Source: Streptomyces sp. AM 2-1-1
GTDB lineage: Bacteria > Actinomycetota > Actinomycetes > Streptomycetales > Streptomycetaceae
Assembly: GCF_029167645.1 (NCBI RefSeq)
Contig: NZ_CP119147.1
Location: 2,232,001 to 2,296,000 of the forward strand
DNA: 64,000 bases
Direction of reading: 5' to 3'
Part shown: positions 1 to 9,937 of the stretch, one piece after another
How the letters are laid out: the number at the start of each line of letters is the position of its first letter
How positions within the stretch are numbered: the stretch's first letter is position 1
Notes under the pieces: generated by a model
Seen by the model: the letters and a program-made list of their open reading frames with translations, nothing else
Told to the model about the DNA's origin: nothing
Database searches by the model: none
Made by a program: the position numbers and the translations under genes

Positions 1-615
1 CGGCTGGGCGGAGCACTGGCCGAACTGTCCGCATCCCGCCCGGATCTGACGCTGGAGGAGATCCTCGCGGCGTCCATCCGGCACACCGCGGACGCCCATC
101 GCCTCACCTGTGACCTTTCTCACGCAAGGACGCCTCAGGCAACCGTCGTGCTGGTCCGCTGGGACGAAGCGGCGATCGACTACCTGGTGCTCTCCGATTC
201 GGTGCTGCTGCTGGAGTCCCCGGACGGGAGCGTACGCGCGGTGCTCGACGACCGACTGGACCTGCTGCCACGGGAGGTGCTCGCCTCCGTGGAGCTGACG
301 GACACCCTGGCCCGGAACCAGGAGGGCGGATTCTTCACCGCCGCCGCCGACGCATCCGTCGCCTCGCGCGCGGTGACCGGCGGACTGCCGCTCACGGAGG
401 TCCGGGCGCTGGCCGCCCTGACGGACGGGGCGAGCCGCTGGACCGAGGTGTTCCGGGAGGGCGACTGGCACGCGGCGTTGGAGCTGCTGCGCTCGGCGGG
501 GCCCCAGCACCTCATCGACCGGGTTCGCGCGTGCGAGCGGGCCGACACGGACCGGGTCCGCCTCGGCCGCGGCAAGCGGCACGACGACGCAACGGCGGTC
601 CTGGTGGAGTTCTGA
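1..615 (+). CDS. PP2C-like protein phosphatase, C-terminal part (5' end outside window)
   Basis: The frame is open from the first base to the TGA at 613-615, so 204 residues of the C-terminal part are visible and the start lies upstream. The sequence resembles the PP2C-like (metal-dependent Ser/Thr phosphatase) proteins widespread in Streptomyces. A TDGA motif lies at visible residues 141-144, and a HDDATAV motif lies close to the end (from 194), where the DD pair corresponds to a PP2C metal-binding aspartate. It is expected to be a soluble cytoplasmic enzyme; the substrate is unknown. It converges on the MarR-type gene downstream. The family call rests on the C-terminal part only. Confidence 0.65.
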   Translation, partial: RLGGALAELSASRPDLTLEEILAASIRHTADAHRLTCDLSHARTPQATVVLVRWDEAAIDYLVLSDSVLLLESPDGSVRAVLDDRLDLLPREVLASVELTDTLARNQEGGFFTAAADASVASRAVTGGLPLTEVRALAALTDGASRWTEVFREGDWHAALELLRSAGPQHLIDRVRACERADTDRVRLGRGKRHDDATAVLVEF

Positions 616-658
616 CGAGGGGTCGGCGGGCCGCCGGACGGGGCCGCCGAGGCCGTCC

Positions 659-1144
659 TCAGCCCTCGGCGCGGGCGTTGAACTGGTGGAGCAGCCGCGC
701 GAGTTCCGCGACCTCGGCGCGGTCCCAGTCGGCGAGCTTACGGACATAGCGGGCACGACGGGCGTCCCGGACGCGGCGGAACCGGGCGAGCCCCTCCTCG
801 GTGAGGCGGACCAGCGAGGCCCGGCCGTCCAGGGGGTCCGGCTCGCGGTTCACCAGACCGAGATCCTCCAGGGCGCGCAGTTGACGGCTCATGGTGGCCT
901 TGCCGACCCCGAACCACGCCGCGAGCTCGGTGGCCCGCTGCCGTCCGGCGGACTCCAGGCGCACGAGCAAGCCGTAGGCGGCGGCCTCCAGTTCCGGATG
1001 GACCTCACGCGCCATCTCTCCCGAGGTGGCGCGTGCCCGCCGCAGGATCACGGCGAGTTCGCGCTCCAGGGCGAGGAATTCCTGATCCGCCACGCCCGCG
1101 TCGGCGGGGCCGGACCCCGCCCCGCGCTCGTCGTCCTGCACCAC
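659..1144 (-). CDS. MarR-family transcriptional regulator
   Basis: Winged helix-turn-helix repressor of the MarR family, about 161 residues. A helical dimerisation segment is followed by a DNA-binding region (ATELAAWFGVGKATMSRQL) and the typical MarR wing DPLDGRASLVRLTEEG. Two adjacent GTG codons (1144 and 1141) follow a GAGGGG ribosome-binding site. An in-frame GTG at 1234 would add 30 residues unlike the family, so the shorter form is preferred. It is transcribed divergently from the secreted muramidase gene. A perfect inverted repeat (1290-1314) lies between them and is a plausible operator for this protein, but the ligand and true target are not visible. Confidence 0.85.
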   Translation of the reverse strand: MVQDDERGAGSGPADAGVADQEFLALERELAVILRRARATSGEMAREVHPELEAAAYGLLVRLESAGRQRATELAAWFGVGKATMSRQLRALEDLGLVNREPDPLDGRASLVRLTEEGLARFRRVRDARRARYVRKLADWDRAEVAELARLLHQFNARAEG

Positions 1145-1289
1145 GGCACCCCTCACGCGCTTTCCGCCCCTGAAACTTTCCGCCGCGGCGGGCCTCCTCC
1201 GCAGCTCGGCCAGTATTTCGCAGGAGTAGACCACAGGCGGGTGCCGGGCCCCCTTCCGGTGCGCGGGTCCACGCGCGTAGCGTCATTGC

Positions 1290-1314
1290 TGACATGTCCA
1301 CACCAGACATGTCA
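1290..1314. promoter_or_regulatory. Perfect 9-bp inverted repeat, candidate MarR operator
   Basis: TGACATGTC (1290-1298), a 7-bp spacer, then GACATGTCA (1306-1314). Each arm contains the self-complementary GACATGTC. It sits in the divergent intergenic region between the MarR-type gene and the muramidase gene. Symmetry and position suggest a regulator binding site; the assignment to the neighbouring MarR protein is inference. Confidence 0.5.
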
Positions 1315-1388
1315 TCGGGGCCCGACCCCGCCCGCACCCCGGTTCGCGGTCCCCCACCGTCCCCCCACGAGCCACGGAGGCACCTCCC

Positions 1389-2216
1389 ATGTCCGCAGTC
1401 AGACCCGGTTCCCGAACGGCACGTCTGCTCGCTCCCGCCGGCGCCCTGCTCGCCGCCCTCTCGCTCCTGCTCACCCTGCCCGGCACCGCCTCGGCGTCGG
1501 CCGCCGTCCCCGCCCGGGGCACGGCCTCGCTCGGCATGGGCGTCGTCGCCCACGACGGCCGGGGCTCCCTGCCGGTCGGCACCAGCGCGACCCAGACCGA
1601 GGGCGTCGACGTCAGTGGCCACCAGGGGAACGTCGCCTGGTCGACGCTGTGGAACAGCGGCGTCCGGTGGGCGTACGTGAAGGCGACCGAGGGGACGTAC
1701 TACAAGAACACCTCGTTCTCGCAGCAGTACACCGGCTCGTACGGCGTCGGGATGATCCGCGGTTCCTACCACTTCGCCACCCCCGACACGACCTCCGGCG
1801 CCGTGCAGGCGAACTACTTCGCGGACAACGGCGGCGGCTGGTCCCGGGACGGCCGGACGCTGCCCGGCGTGCTGGACATCGAGTGGAACCCGTACGGGGA
1901 CCAGTGTTACGGCAAGTCCCCGGCCGCGATGGTCGCCTGGATACGTGACTTCGTGAACACGTACAAGGCGCGCACCGGCCGTGACGCGGTGATCTACACG
2001 GCGACCAGCTGGTGGACGACCTGCACCGGGGCCAACGCGGGCTTCGGCGCGACCAACCCGCTCTGGGTCGCCCGCTACAACACCACGGTGGGCGCGCTGC
2101 CCGCCGGGTGGGAGTACTACACGATCTGGCAGTACACCTCGACCGGCCCGACGGTCGGGGACCACGACAGGTTCAACGGCGCACTGGACCGCGTGCAGGC
2201 TCTGGCGAACGGCTGA
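1389..2216 (+). CDS. Secreted GH25 lysozyme (N,O-diacetylmuramidase type)
   Basis: Peptidoglycan hydrolase of glycoside hydrolase family 25 that cleaves the MurNAc-GlcNAc bond. It has 275 residues. A signal peptide (basic start, hydrophobic core about residues 12-30, ASASA cleavage region) is followed by one GH25 domain with the family landmarks GVDVSGHQG, YVKATEGT, GSYHFA and the catalytic-region LDIEWNP. The closest recalled relatives are the Streptomyces muramidases of the mutanolysin/cellosyl type, which carry the same WWTTCTG segment. The ATG at 1389 is preceded by GGAGG at 1376-1380. The gene is divergent from a MarR regulator and followed by a hairpin. Likely role: cell-wall turnover or lysis of competitors outside the cell. 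Confidence 0.93.
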   Translation: MSAVRPGSRTARLLAPAGALLAALSLLLTLPGTASASAAVPARGTASLGMGVVAHDGRGSLPVGTSATQTEGVDVSGHQGNVAWSTLWNSGVRWAYVKATEGTYYKNTSFSQQYTGSYGVGMIRGSYHFATPDTTSGAVQANYFADNGGGWSRDGRTLPGVLDIEWNPYGDQCYGKSPAAMVAWIRDFVNTYKARTGRDAVIYTATSWWTTCTGANAGFGATNPLWVARYNTTVGALPAGWEYYTIWQYTSTGPTVGDHDRFNGALDRVQALANG

Positions 2217-2248
2217 CCCGCGGCGTCCTCGCCGCCCTCCCCCGCCCG

Positions 2249-2281
2249 TGGCCCCGGCGACGCACCTCGTCGCCGGGGCCA
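2249..2281. terminator. Hairpin after the muramidase gene
   Basis: TGGCCCCGGCGAC (2249-2261) and GTCGCCGGGGCCA (2269-2281) form a 13-bp perfect stem with a 7-nt loop, 33 bp after the muramidase stop codon. No U-tract follows, as is usual for Streptomyces terminators. Confidence 0.6.
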
Positions 2282-2386
2282 TGGCGTGTCCAGCGGGTCC
2301 CGTCGGTCTCACGGGTCCCCTCGCGCTGGGGCCCGGCCGAGTCCGGGGCCCGGCCGCGTCCGGGGCGCCTCCCGCTATGAACCGCC

Positions 2387-2407
2387 TGTATACACCCTAT
2401 GTATAGT
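2387..2407 (+). promoter_or_regulatory. Repeated TGTATA and possible -10 of the deacetylase gene
   Basis: TGTATA occurs at 2387-2392 and 2400-2405 in an otherwise very GC-rich stretch. The second copy overlaps TATAGT (2402-2407), which fits a TANNNT -10 box about 60 bp before the GTG start at 2469. The direct repeat could also bind a regulator. No convincing -35 box was seen. Confidence 0.3.
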
Positions 2408-2468
2408 CCGGGCTGTCGTACGGGACGTACGGCTGTACCGAGCCGTACCGAACGATGGGTGGTCCACC

Positions 2469-3233
2469 GTGTTCAGAAGGACGTCGAAGCCGCGCAAAAG
2501 GTTCAGCCCCGCGCTGGTGGCCCTGCTCACCCTCGCCCTGGGCGGCTGCTCCATGGCCACCACCGCCCCCGCCTCCGCGCGCGACGAGGCCGCCGGGGAC
2601 GCGAAGGGCGTGCTCGGGCCGGTGGACTGCCGGACCGCCAAGTGCATCGCCCTGACCTTCGACGCCGGCCCCGGCGAGGACACACCGCACCTGCTGGACG
2701 TGCTCAAGGAGAAGAAGGTGCACGCGACGTTCTTCCTGCTCGGCGCGAACCACGTCCTCAAGTACCCCGACACCGTGCGGCGCATCGCCGACGAGGGGCA
2801 CGAGGTGGCCAACCACACCTGGTCCCACAAGATCCTCACGGACCGCGAGCCGGACGAGATACGCGCCGAGCTGGAGAAGACGCAGGACGCGATAGCGGCC
2901 GTCACCGGGAAGAAGCCCCGGCTGATGCGCCCGCCCCAGGGCCGTACCGACGACACCGTCTCGGAGATCAGCGAGGACCTCGGCCTCTCCCAGATCCTGT
3001 GGAGCGCGACCGCCAAGGACTACGCGACGACCGACTCGGCGCTGATCGAGAAGCGCATCCTGGACCAGGCGAGCAGGGACGGCATCATCCTGCTCCACGA
3101 CATCTACAAGGGCACCGTGCCCGCCGTGCCGCACCTCATCGACGCCCTGCGGGAGCGCGGCTACACCTTCGTGACCGTCCCCGAACTGATGGCCCCCGCC
3201 GAACCGGAACCGGGCACGGTCTACCGCCCCTGA
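2469..3233 (+). CDS. Lipoprotein polysaccharide deacetylase (NodB/CE4 domain)
   Basis: Predicted surface lipoprotein of about 254 residues with a carbohydrate esterase 4 (NodB) domain, which removes N- or O-acetyl groups from polysaccharides such as peptidoglycan or chitin-like polymers. The basic N-terminus and hydrophobic stretch end in a lipobox LGGC (Cys27). CE4 motifs follow in order: TFDAGPGEDT, NHTWSH, the RPPQGR motif, and a closing IILLHDIYKG. The first motif is TFDAGP instead of TFDDGP, so one usual metal-binding aspartate is alanine; activity may differ or be reduced. The GTG at 2469 is chosen because it directly precedes a lipoprotein signal; longer in-frame starts give a nonsense N-terminus. 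Confidence 0.85.
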   Translation: MFRRTSKPRKRFSPALVALLTLALGGCSMATTAPASARDEAAGDAKGVLGPVDCRTAKCIALTFDAGPGEDTPHLLDVLKEKKVHATFFLLGANHVLKYPDTVRRIADEGHEVANHTWSHKILTDREPDEIRAELEKTQDAIAAVTGKKPRLMRPPQGRTDDTVSEISEDLGLSQILWSATAKDYATTDSALIEKRILDQASRDGIILLHDIYKGTVPAVPHLIDALRERGYTFVTVPELMAPAEPEPGTVYRP

Positions 3234-3276
3234 CCGTCCCCGACCGCTGCGCCGCGCACCGTCCGGGCACGGGTAA

Positions 3277-3311
3277 GGCCCGCTCCCCCGGGGTCTCCGG
3301 GGGAGCGGGCC
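3277..3311. terminator. Bidirectional terminator between deacetylase gene and lon
   Basis: GGCCCGCTCCCCCGG (3277-3291) pairs perfectly with CCGGGGGAGCGGGCC (3297-3311), a 15-bp stem with a 5-nt loop, between two convergent genes. Confidence 0.85.
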
Positions 3312-3362
3312 GTCGCTTCGGCCGGTCACGCGCGCGGCGGCACGTCCGTCACGCCGTGCCGC

Positions 3363-5777
<2,415 letters not shown>

Positions 5778-6129
5778 GATCTTCCCTTCGGCAGTCAAGT
5801 TGAGCTATGCAGACTCAATGCTTGTGAGCCGGGGAATGTTCCCCGAGGCGTGTTCGCTCTGAGCGATCGGAGGGTGACGGCCTTCCTGCGGCGCTTCCTC
5901 CCCCGCCCGAACAACCGCGCGCACCTGATCCATCCCGGACGCCCGTACGTCCTCGGCCGGATGCGCGAAGGAGCGACACCCGTGCCGCACAGCCGTCGGC
6001 GGCGAGCACTCGGGGGGCGGCCGGTCCCCCGCGCTCACGGCCCGACGGAGGGCCGGGGCCGTAGGGGCCGGGGTGTTCCGGGCTCTCCGCGCGGGCGGAC
6101 CTGGCCGGCCCGGCGGAGCAGGGCGACTG
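5778..6129. other. Gene-free region upstream of lon
   Basis: 350 bp between the lon start and the stop of the next leftward gene. Apart from the HspR-type operator next to lon, I see no frame with convincing coding character. It presumably holds the lon promoter. Confidence 0.5.
5799..5819. promoter_or_regulatory. HAIR element (HspR operator) of lon
   Basis: GTTGAGC-N7-ACTCAAT at 5799-5819, against the HAIR consensus CTTGAGT-N7-ACTCAAG. Spacing is exact and 11 of 14 arm positions match. It lies 21 bp upstream of the lon start codon. In Streptomyces HspR represses dnaK, clpB and lon through such sites, so heat or proteotoxic stress should relieve repression. Confidence 0.85.
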
Positions 6130-6786
6130 CTACCCCCGGGGGGTGCCGTCCCAGCGCCAGGTGGCCGGACGGGGACGCCCCGGCAGATCGGCGCGGCCGG
6201 TGGCCCACAACAGGGTGGACCAGGGGTCCGTCGACTCCGGGGCATCCGGGAAGAGCCGGGTCAGCACCCGTGAACAGAGTGCGGCGGGCGGGTTCCAGGG
6301 GAGCCCGAGACCTTGGGTCAGGTCGTGCGTGTGCACCAGTGTCTCGACGATGCCCATCGCGGCGAAGCCCTCGGGGTCGGAGGCACCGTAGGTGTGGTGG
6401 GCGCGGGTCTGCGACGGTTTCGTGCGGACCGTGGCGACCAGCAGCGCACCGCTGGCCTCCAGCACCTGCAGCAGACCGTCGGGGCCGGCCTCCCGGTCGG
6501 CGTGGATCGCGTTGGCCGGGCCGCCGGGCCGCCGGCTCTCCCACAGGAAGGGCACCTCGCCCTGCGAGGGTGGTGTTCTGGGGCCCAGTTGCGCGGCGTA
6601 GGCGAAGAGGTCGTCACTGAGGTGCTCGACCGTCTCCCAGCAGTCCCATTCCAGCGTGCCGGCTTTCTCCTCCCACGCGGCCGAAGGCGCCTCGCGCAGG
6701 GCGGCGACGGCGAGTTGCACCGCCAGGTCGAGGTCGTCGGCGGTGACGGGGGGCCGAGCCGAGCCGGCCTCTGCTGATCGGGACAT
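6130..6786 (-). CDS. Maleylpyruvate isomerase / DinB-like mycothiol-dependent family protein
   Basis: About 218 residues with the fold signature of the actinobacterial mycothiol-dependent maleylpyruvate isomerase N-terminal (DinB-like) family. Landmarks: TLEWDCWETVEHLSDDLFAY near residues 45-65 and the metal-ligand-like ETLVHTHDLTQGLGLPW in the C-terminal half. Members are thought to bind a divalent metal through three histidines and to act on mycothiol conjugates, but the substrate here is unknown. The ATG at 6786 is chosen because residues before it, in frame, are low-complexity and unlike the family. No strong ribosome-binding site is seen. It is probably monocistronic. Confidence 0.75.
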   Translation of the reverse strand: MSRSAEAGSARPPVTADDLDLAVQLAVAALREAPSAAWEEKAGTLEWDCWETVEHLSDDLFAYAAQLGPRTPPSQGEVPFLWESRRPGGPANAIHADREAGPDGLLQVLEASGALLVATVRTKPSQTRAHHTYGASDPEGFAAMGIVETLVHTHDLTQGLGLPWNPPAALCSRVLTRLFPDAPESTDPWSTLLWATGRADLPGRPRPATWRWDGTPRG

Positions 6787-7868
6787 GGCAGGACCGTACC
6801 CCGGCGGGAAAGGGCTGCGGCCACCCCCGGGCGGCCCCTCGCACCTCTGGCGCCGCATCCCCTTTCTTACTCCCGCGGCCGGATGGGCCCACCCGGGTCC
6901 CTCGGCTCCTCCGCACCAGCAGTCCCCCTCGCTCCCCTCGCCCCGCCGGCCCCTCCCCCGCCACCCGCGACCGCCGCGACGGCCCCTTCGGCGAGGCGGT
7001 ACGGTACCGCGCCAGCCGGGCGGCCACTTCGACATCGTCGCCGACGGGTGCTTCCTGATGGACATCCCGGACGGCCGGTCCGAGCAGCTTCCGACCGACG
7101 CGGCGCCGCCGGCGCTGCCGGACGCGCCGCCGCCCGCGCCATGGGCTCAGTCGGTGCTCATCAGCGGGCACGGGGGCGGGTTCCCGGTGGTCCGGGCCGC
7201 CGCCGCCCAGGACGGTAAGGGCGAATCGTCGTGGCCGAGCGGGAACCCGCTGCCGTGTCGGGCACCGCGCGGCCCGCCCGACCGGATCTACGCCGCCCCT
7301 CCGGCCGATCCCATGACGGAGATCGGCGGGCGGACCTCGTCGAGCACCTCCGTACGACTACGGAGCGTTATGGCCGCACTCTGTCTGGACATCGACAACG
7401 AGTCCGCGTGGAGCGTGGCCGGGACAAACGGAGGCCCCCACTCCCCTCTCGTCCCGCCGACCGCCGGGAGCACCTGCCTCCCGGAGGCGTTCTCGCCATC
7501 TGGTCAGCACAACCGTCCGAATCGTTCGAACAGGCTCCGCGCCACGACGGAATCACGGGGGTACGGACCGAAGAGGTGGCCGTCGCCCGAGGTGTTCCCG
7601 ACGCGTTCCCGACGTGGTTCATCTCGCACTTCGGACCGGCCGGGCACCCCGCCGGGGTATGCGGGCGAGCGAAGATACCCGGACAAGGCAGGCTTTCCTC
7701 TTCTCCGGGCGGGGTATCCCTTCCTCTCCGGGCACCACCCTGCGTAGCCGAAAGGCGTCCGCTGCCTCTACGCTGCTGCCCGGCAGTCGGACCACGTACG
7801 CAAGAAAACGAGCGATCACCGCGACTTCTGGAGGAATAGCCTCCGCGGAAGCGGGCAGGGGCGGGGCG
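6787..7868. other. Long gene-poor region; possible decayed coding sequence
   Basis: 1.08 kb with no reading frame I would call a gene. Around 7010-7230 the + strand, third frame, gives a protein-like stretch (for example FDIVADGCFLMDIPDG and WAQSVLISGHGGGFPVVRA) that then runs into low-complexity sequence, which looks like a degraded gene of unknown family. The last 130 bp presumably hold the promoter of the two-component operon. Confidence 0.4.
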
Positions 7869-8606
7869 ATGGAACAGACACACACCACTCACAGCGGCGT
7901 CGCGGCCACCCCCGGTGCGCAGCGCCGGGTGCTGGTGGTCGAGGACGACGCCACGATCATCGAGGCCATCGCCGCCCGCCTACGGGCGGAGGGTTTCCTG
8001 GTGCAGACCGCGCCGGACGGCCCCGCCGCCGTGGACGCCGCCGAGGCGTGGCAGCCCGATCTCATGGTGCTCGACATCATGCTCCCGGGCTTCGACGGCC
8101 TGGAGGTCTGCCGCCGGGTGCAGGCCCAGCGCCCCGTGCCGGTGCTGATGCTGACCGCCCGGGACGACGAGACCGACATGCTGGTCGGGCTCGGCGTCGG
8201 CGCTGACGACTACATGACCAAACCGTTCTCCATGCGCGAGCTGGCGGCCCGGGTGCACGTGCTGCTGCGCCGGGTCGAGCGGGCCGCGCTGGCCGCCGTG
8301 ACGCCGCGCAGCGGCATCCTGCGGCTGGGCGAGCTGGAGATCGACCACGCGCAGCGCCGGGTCCGGGTGCGCACCGACGACGTGCACCTGACGCCGACCG
8401 AGTTCGACCTGCTGGTCTGCCTGGCGAACACCCCGCGCGCGGTGCTCTCCCGCGAGCAGCTGCTCGCCGAGGTCTGGGACTGGGCGGACGCCTCGGGCAC
8501 CCGCACGGTCGACAGCCACATCAAGGCGCTCCGCCGCAAGATCGGCGCCGAGCGCATCCGGACGGTGCACGGAGTCGGCTACGCACTGGAGACCCCGGCA
8601 GCATGA
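7869..8606 (+). CDS. OmpR/PhoB-family response regulator
   Basis: 245-residue DNA-binding response regulator. The receiver domain (about 20-135) has acidic residues in VVEDDATI, the phosphoacceptor Asp69 in MVLDIMLPGFDG, the conserved threonine in MLTARDD and the lysine in DYMTKPFSM. The C-terminal winged helix (about 145-240) ends in RTVHGVGYALE, typical of OmpR/PhoB proteins. Its stop overlaps the start of the histidine kinase gene (ATGA), so the two are translationally coupled and form a cognate pair. The signal sensed is not known. ATG at 7869 with purine-rich GGGGCG upstream. Confidence 0.93.
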   Translation: MEQTHTTHSGVAATPGAQRRVLVVEDDATIIEAIAARLRAEGFLVQTAPDGPAAVDAAEAWQPDLMVLDIMLPGFDGLEVCRRVQAQRPVPVLMLTARDDETDMLVGLGVGADDYMTKPFSMRELAARVHVLLRRVERAALAAVTPRSGILRLGELEIDHAQRRVRVRTDDVHLTPTEFDLLVCLANTPRAVLSREQLLAEVWDWADASGTRTVDSHIKALRRKIGAERIRTVHGVGYALETPAA

Positions 8607-9679
8607 CCCGCTCCGGGTCCGGTCTGCGCCCGTTCTCCATCAAGGCCAAGCTGGGCACGCTCGTGGTGGTGTCCGTCTTCATCACCACGGGACTGCTCGT
8701 GGTGGCGCTGCGGACGCGGACCGAGTTCCAGTTCATCACCGTCTTCTCGGTGATCGCCACACTGCTGATAACCCAGTTCGTGGCGCACGGCCTGACGGCT
8801 CCGCTCGACGAGATGCGGGCGGTGGCCCGGTCGATCTCGCACGGGGACTACACCGGCCGGGTCAGCGGGGCGGGGCGCCGGGACGAGCTGGGCGACCTCG
8901 CCCAGACGATCAACCTCATGGCGGACGACCTGGAAGCGGTCGACCGGCACCGCAAGACGCTGGTCGCCAACGTGTCGCACGAACTGCGGACCCCCATCGC
9001 GGCCCTCCGCGCGGTGCTGGAGAACGTGGTGGACGGGGTGTCGGCCGCCGACCCGGAGACGATGCGTACGGCGCTGCAGCAGACGGAGCGGCTCGGCCGG
9101 CTGGTGGAGACCCTGCTCGACCTCTCGCGGCTGGACAACGGTGTCGTCCCGCTGAAGGCCGGCCGTTTCGAGGTGTGGCCCTACCTGTCGGGGGTACTGA
9201 AGGAGGCGAACCTCGCGGCTTCGCGCCGTCGGCTCTCCTCCGGTTCGGGTAACCACTCCCGTACGGACGTCCATCTGCACCTGGACGTCTCGCCGGCGGA
9301 CATGACGGCGTACGCGGACACCGAGCGGCTCCACCAGGTCGTGGCGAATCTCATCGACAACGCCGTCAAACACAGCCCGGCGCACGGCCGGGTGACGGTG
9401 CTGGCGCGACCGGGTGCACATCCCGAGTCTCTGGAACTGGAAGTGGTGGACGAGGGTCCGGGCATCCCGGAGGCCGAACGCCACCGCGTGTTCGAGCGAT
9501 TCAACCGGGGCCAGAACCCGTCTCCGCACGGTCCCGGGAGCGACGGCGGCACCGGGCTGGGGCTCGCCATCGCGCACTGGGCGGTGGACCTGCACGGTGG
9601 CCGCATCCGAGTGGCCGAATCTGCACGTGGGTGCCGTATTCGCGTCACTCTTCCGGGGATGTCACCGGCTCGCAGTTGA
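8603..9679 (+). CDS. Membrane sensor histidine kinase, partner of the OmpR-type regulator
   Basis: 358 residues. Two closely spaced membrane helices (about 14-30 and 40-58) leave almost no extracellular loop, so the signal is probably sensed in the membrane or cytoplasm. A HAMP domain follows (about 60-112), then a HisKA domain with the phosphoacceptor His126 in NVSHELRTP and a HATPase_c domain with NLIDNAVKHS (N box), DEGPGIP (G1) and GTGLGLAIA (G2). It overlaps the upstream response regulator by 4 bp. It should autophosphorylate and pass phosphate to Asp69 of that regulator. Confidence 0.93.
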   Translation: MTRSGSGLRPFSIKAKLGTLVVVSVFITTGLLVVALRTRTEFQFITVFSVIATLLITQFVAHGLTAPLDEMRAVARSISHGDYTGRVSGAGRRDELGDLAQTINLMADDLEAVDRHRKTLVANVSHELRTPIAALRAVLENVVDGVSAADPETMRTALQQTERLGRLVETLLDLSRLDNGVVPLKAGRFEVWPYLSGVLKEANLAASRRRLSSGSGNHSRTDVHLHLDVSPADMTAYADTERLHQVVANLIDNAVKHSPAHGRVTVLARPGAHPESLELEVVDEGPGIPEAERHRVFERFNRGQNPSPHGPGSDGGTGLGLAIAHWAVDLHGGRIRVAESARGCRIRVTLPGMSPARS

Positions 9680-9937
9680 CATATGGTTCGAACGCGAGGG
9701 GCGTGATCTTGGTCCCTCACCACCAGGGGTGCGGCTGTAGGGGCCGAAGCCGCCCTCCTGACTACCCGAAGCACAGCGGGACCTCGCTTGTTTCCCGCCA
9801 TTCCGCGCTCCGAAACCCGCCTTCCGATGTGATGTGCACGACGATGCGCGGCCCGGTCTGCAAGGAACGGCATGGGAGGCGTAGCCTTGATTCCCGCTGT
9901 CCATCACCTTGTGAAGCGGAAGAGGGCGGTTGCCGCC

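Noticed and set aside
1220..1235. DasR-like box upstream of the MarR gene (AGTAGACCAC)
   Set aside because: Only about 11 of 16 positions match and the left half-site is poor.
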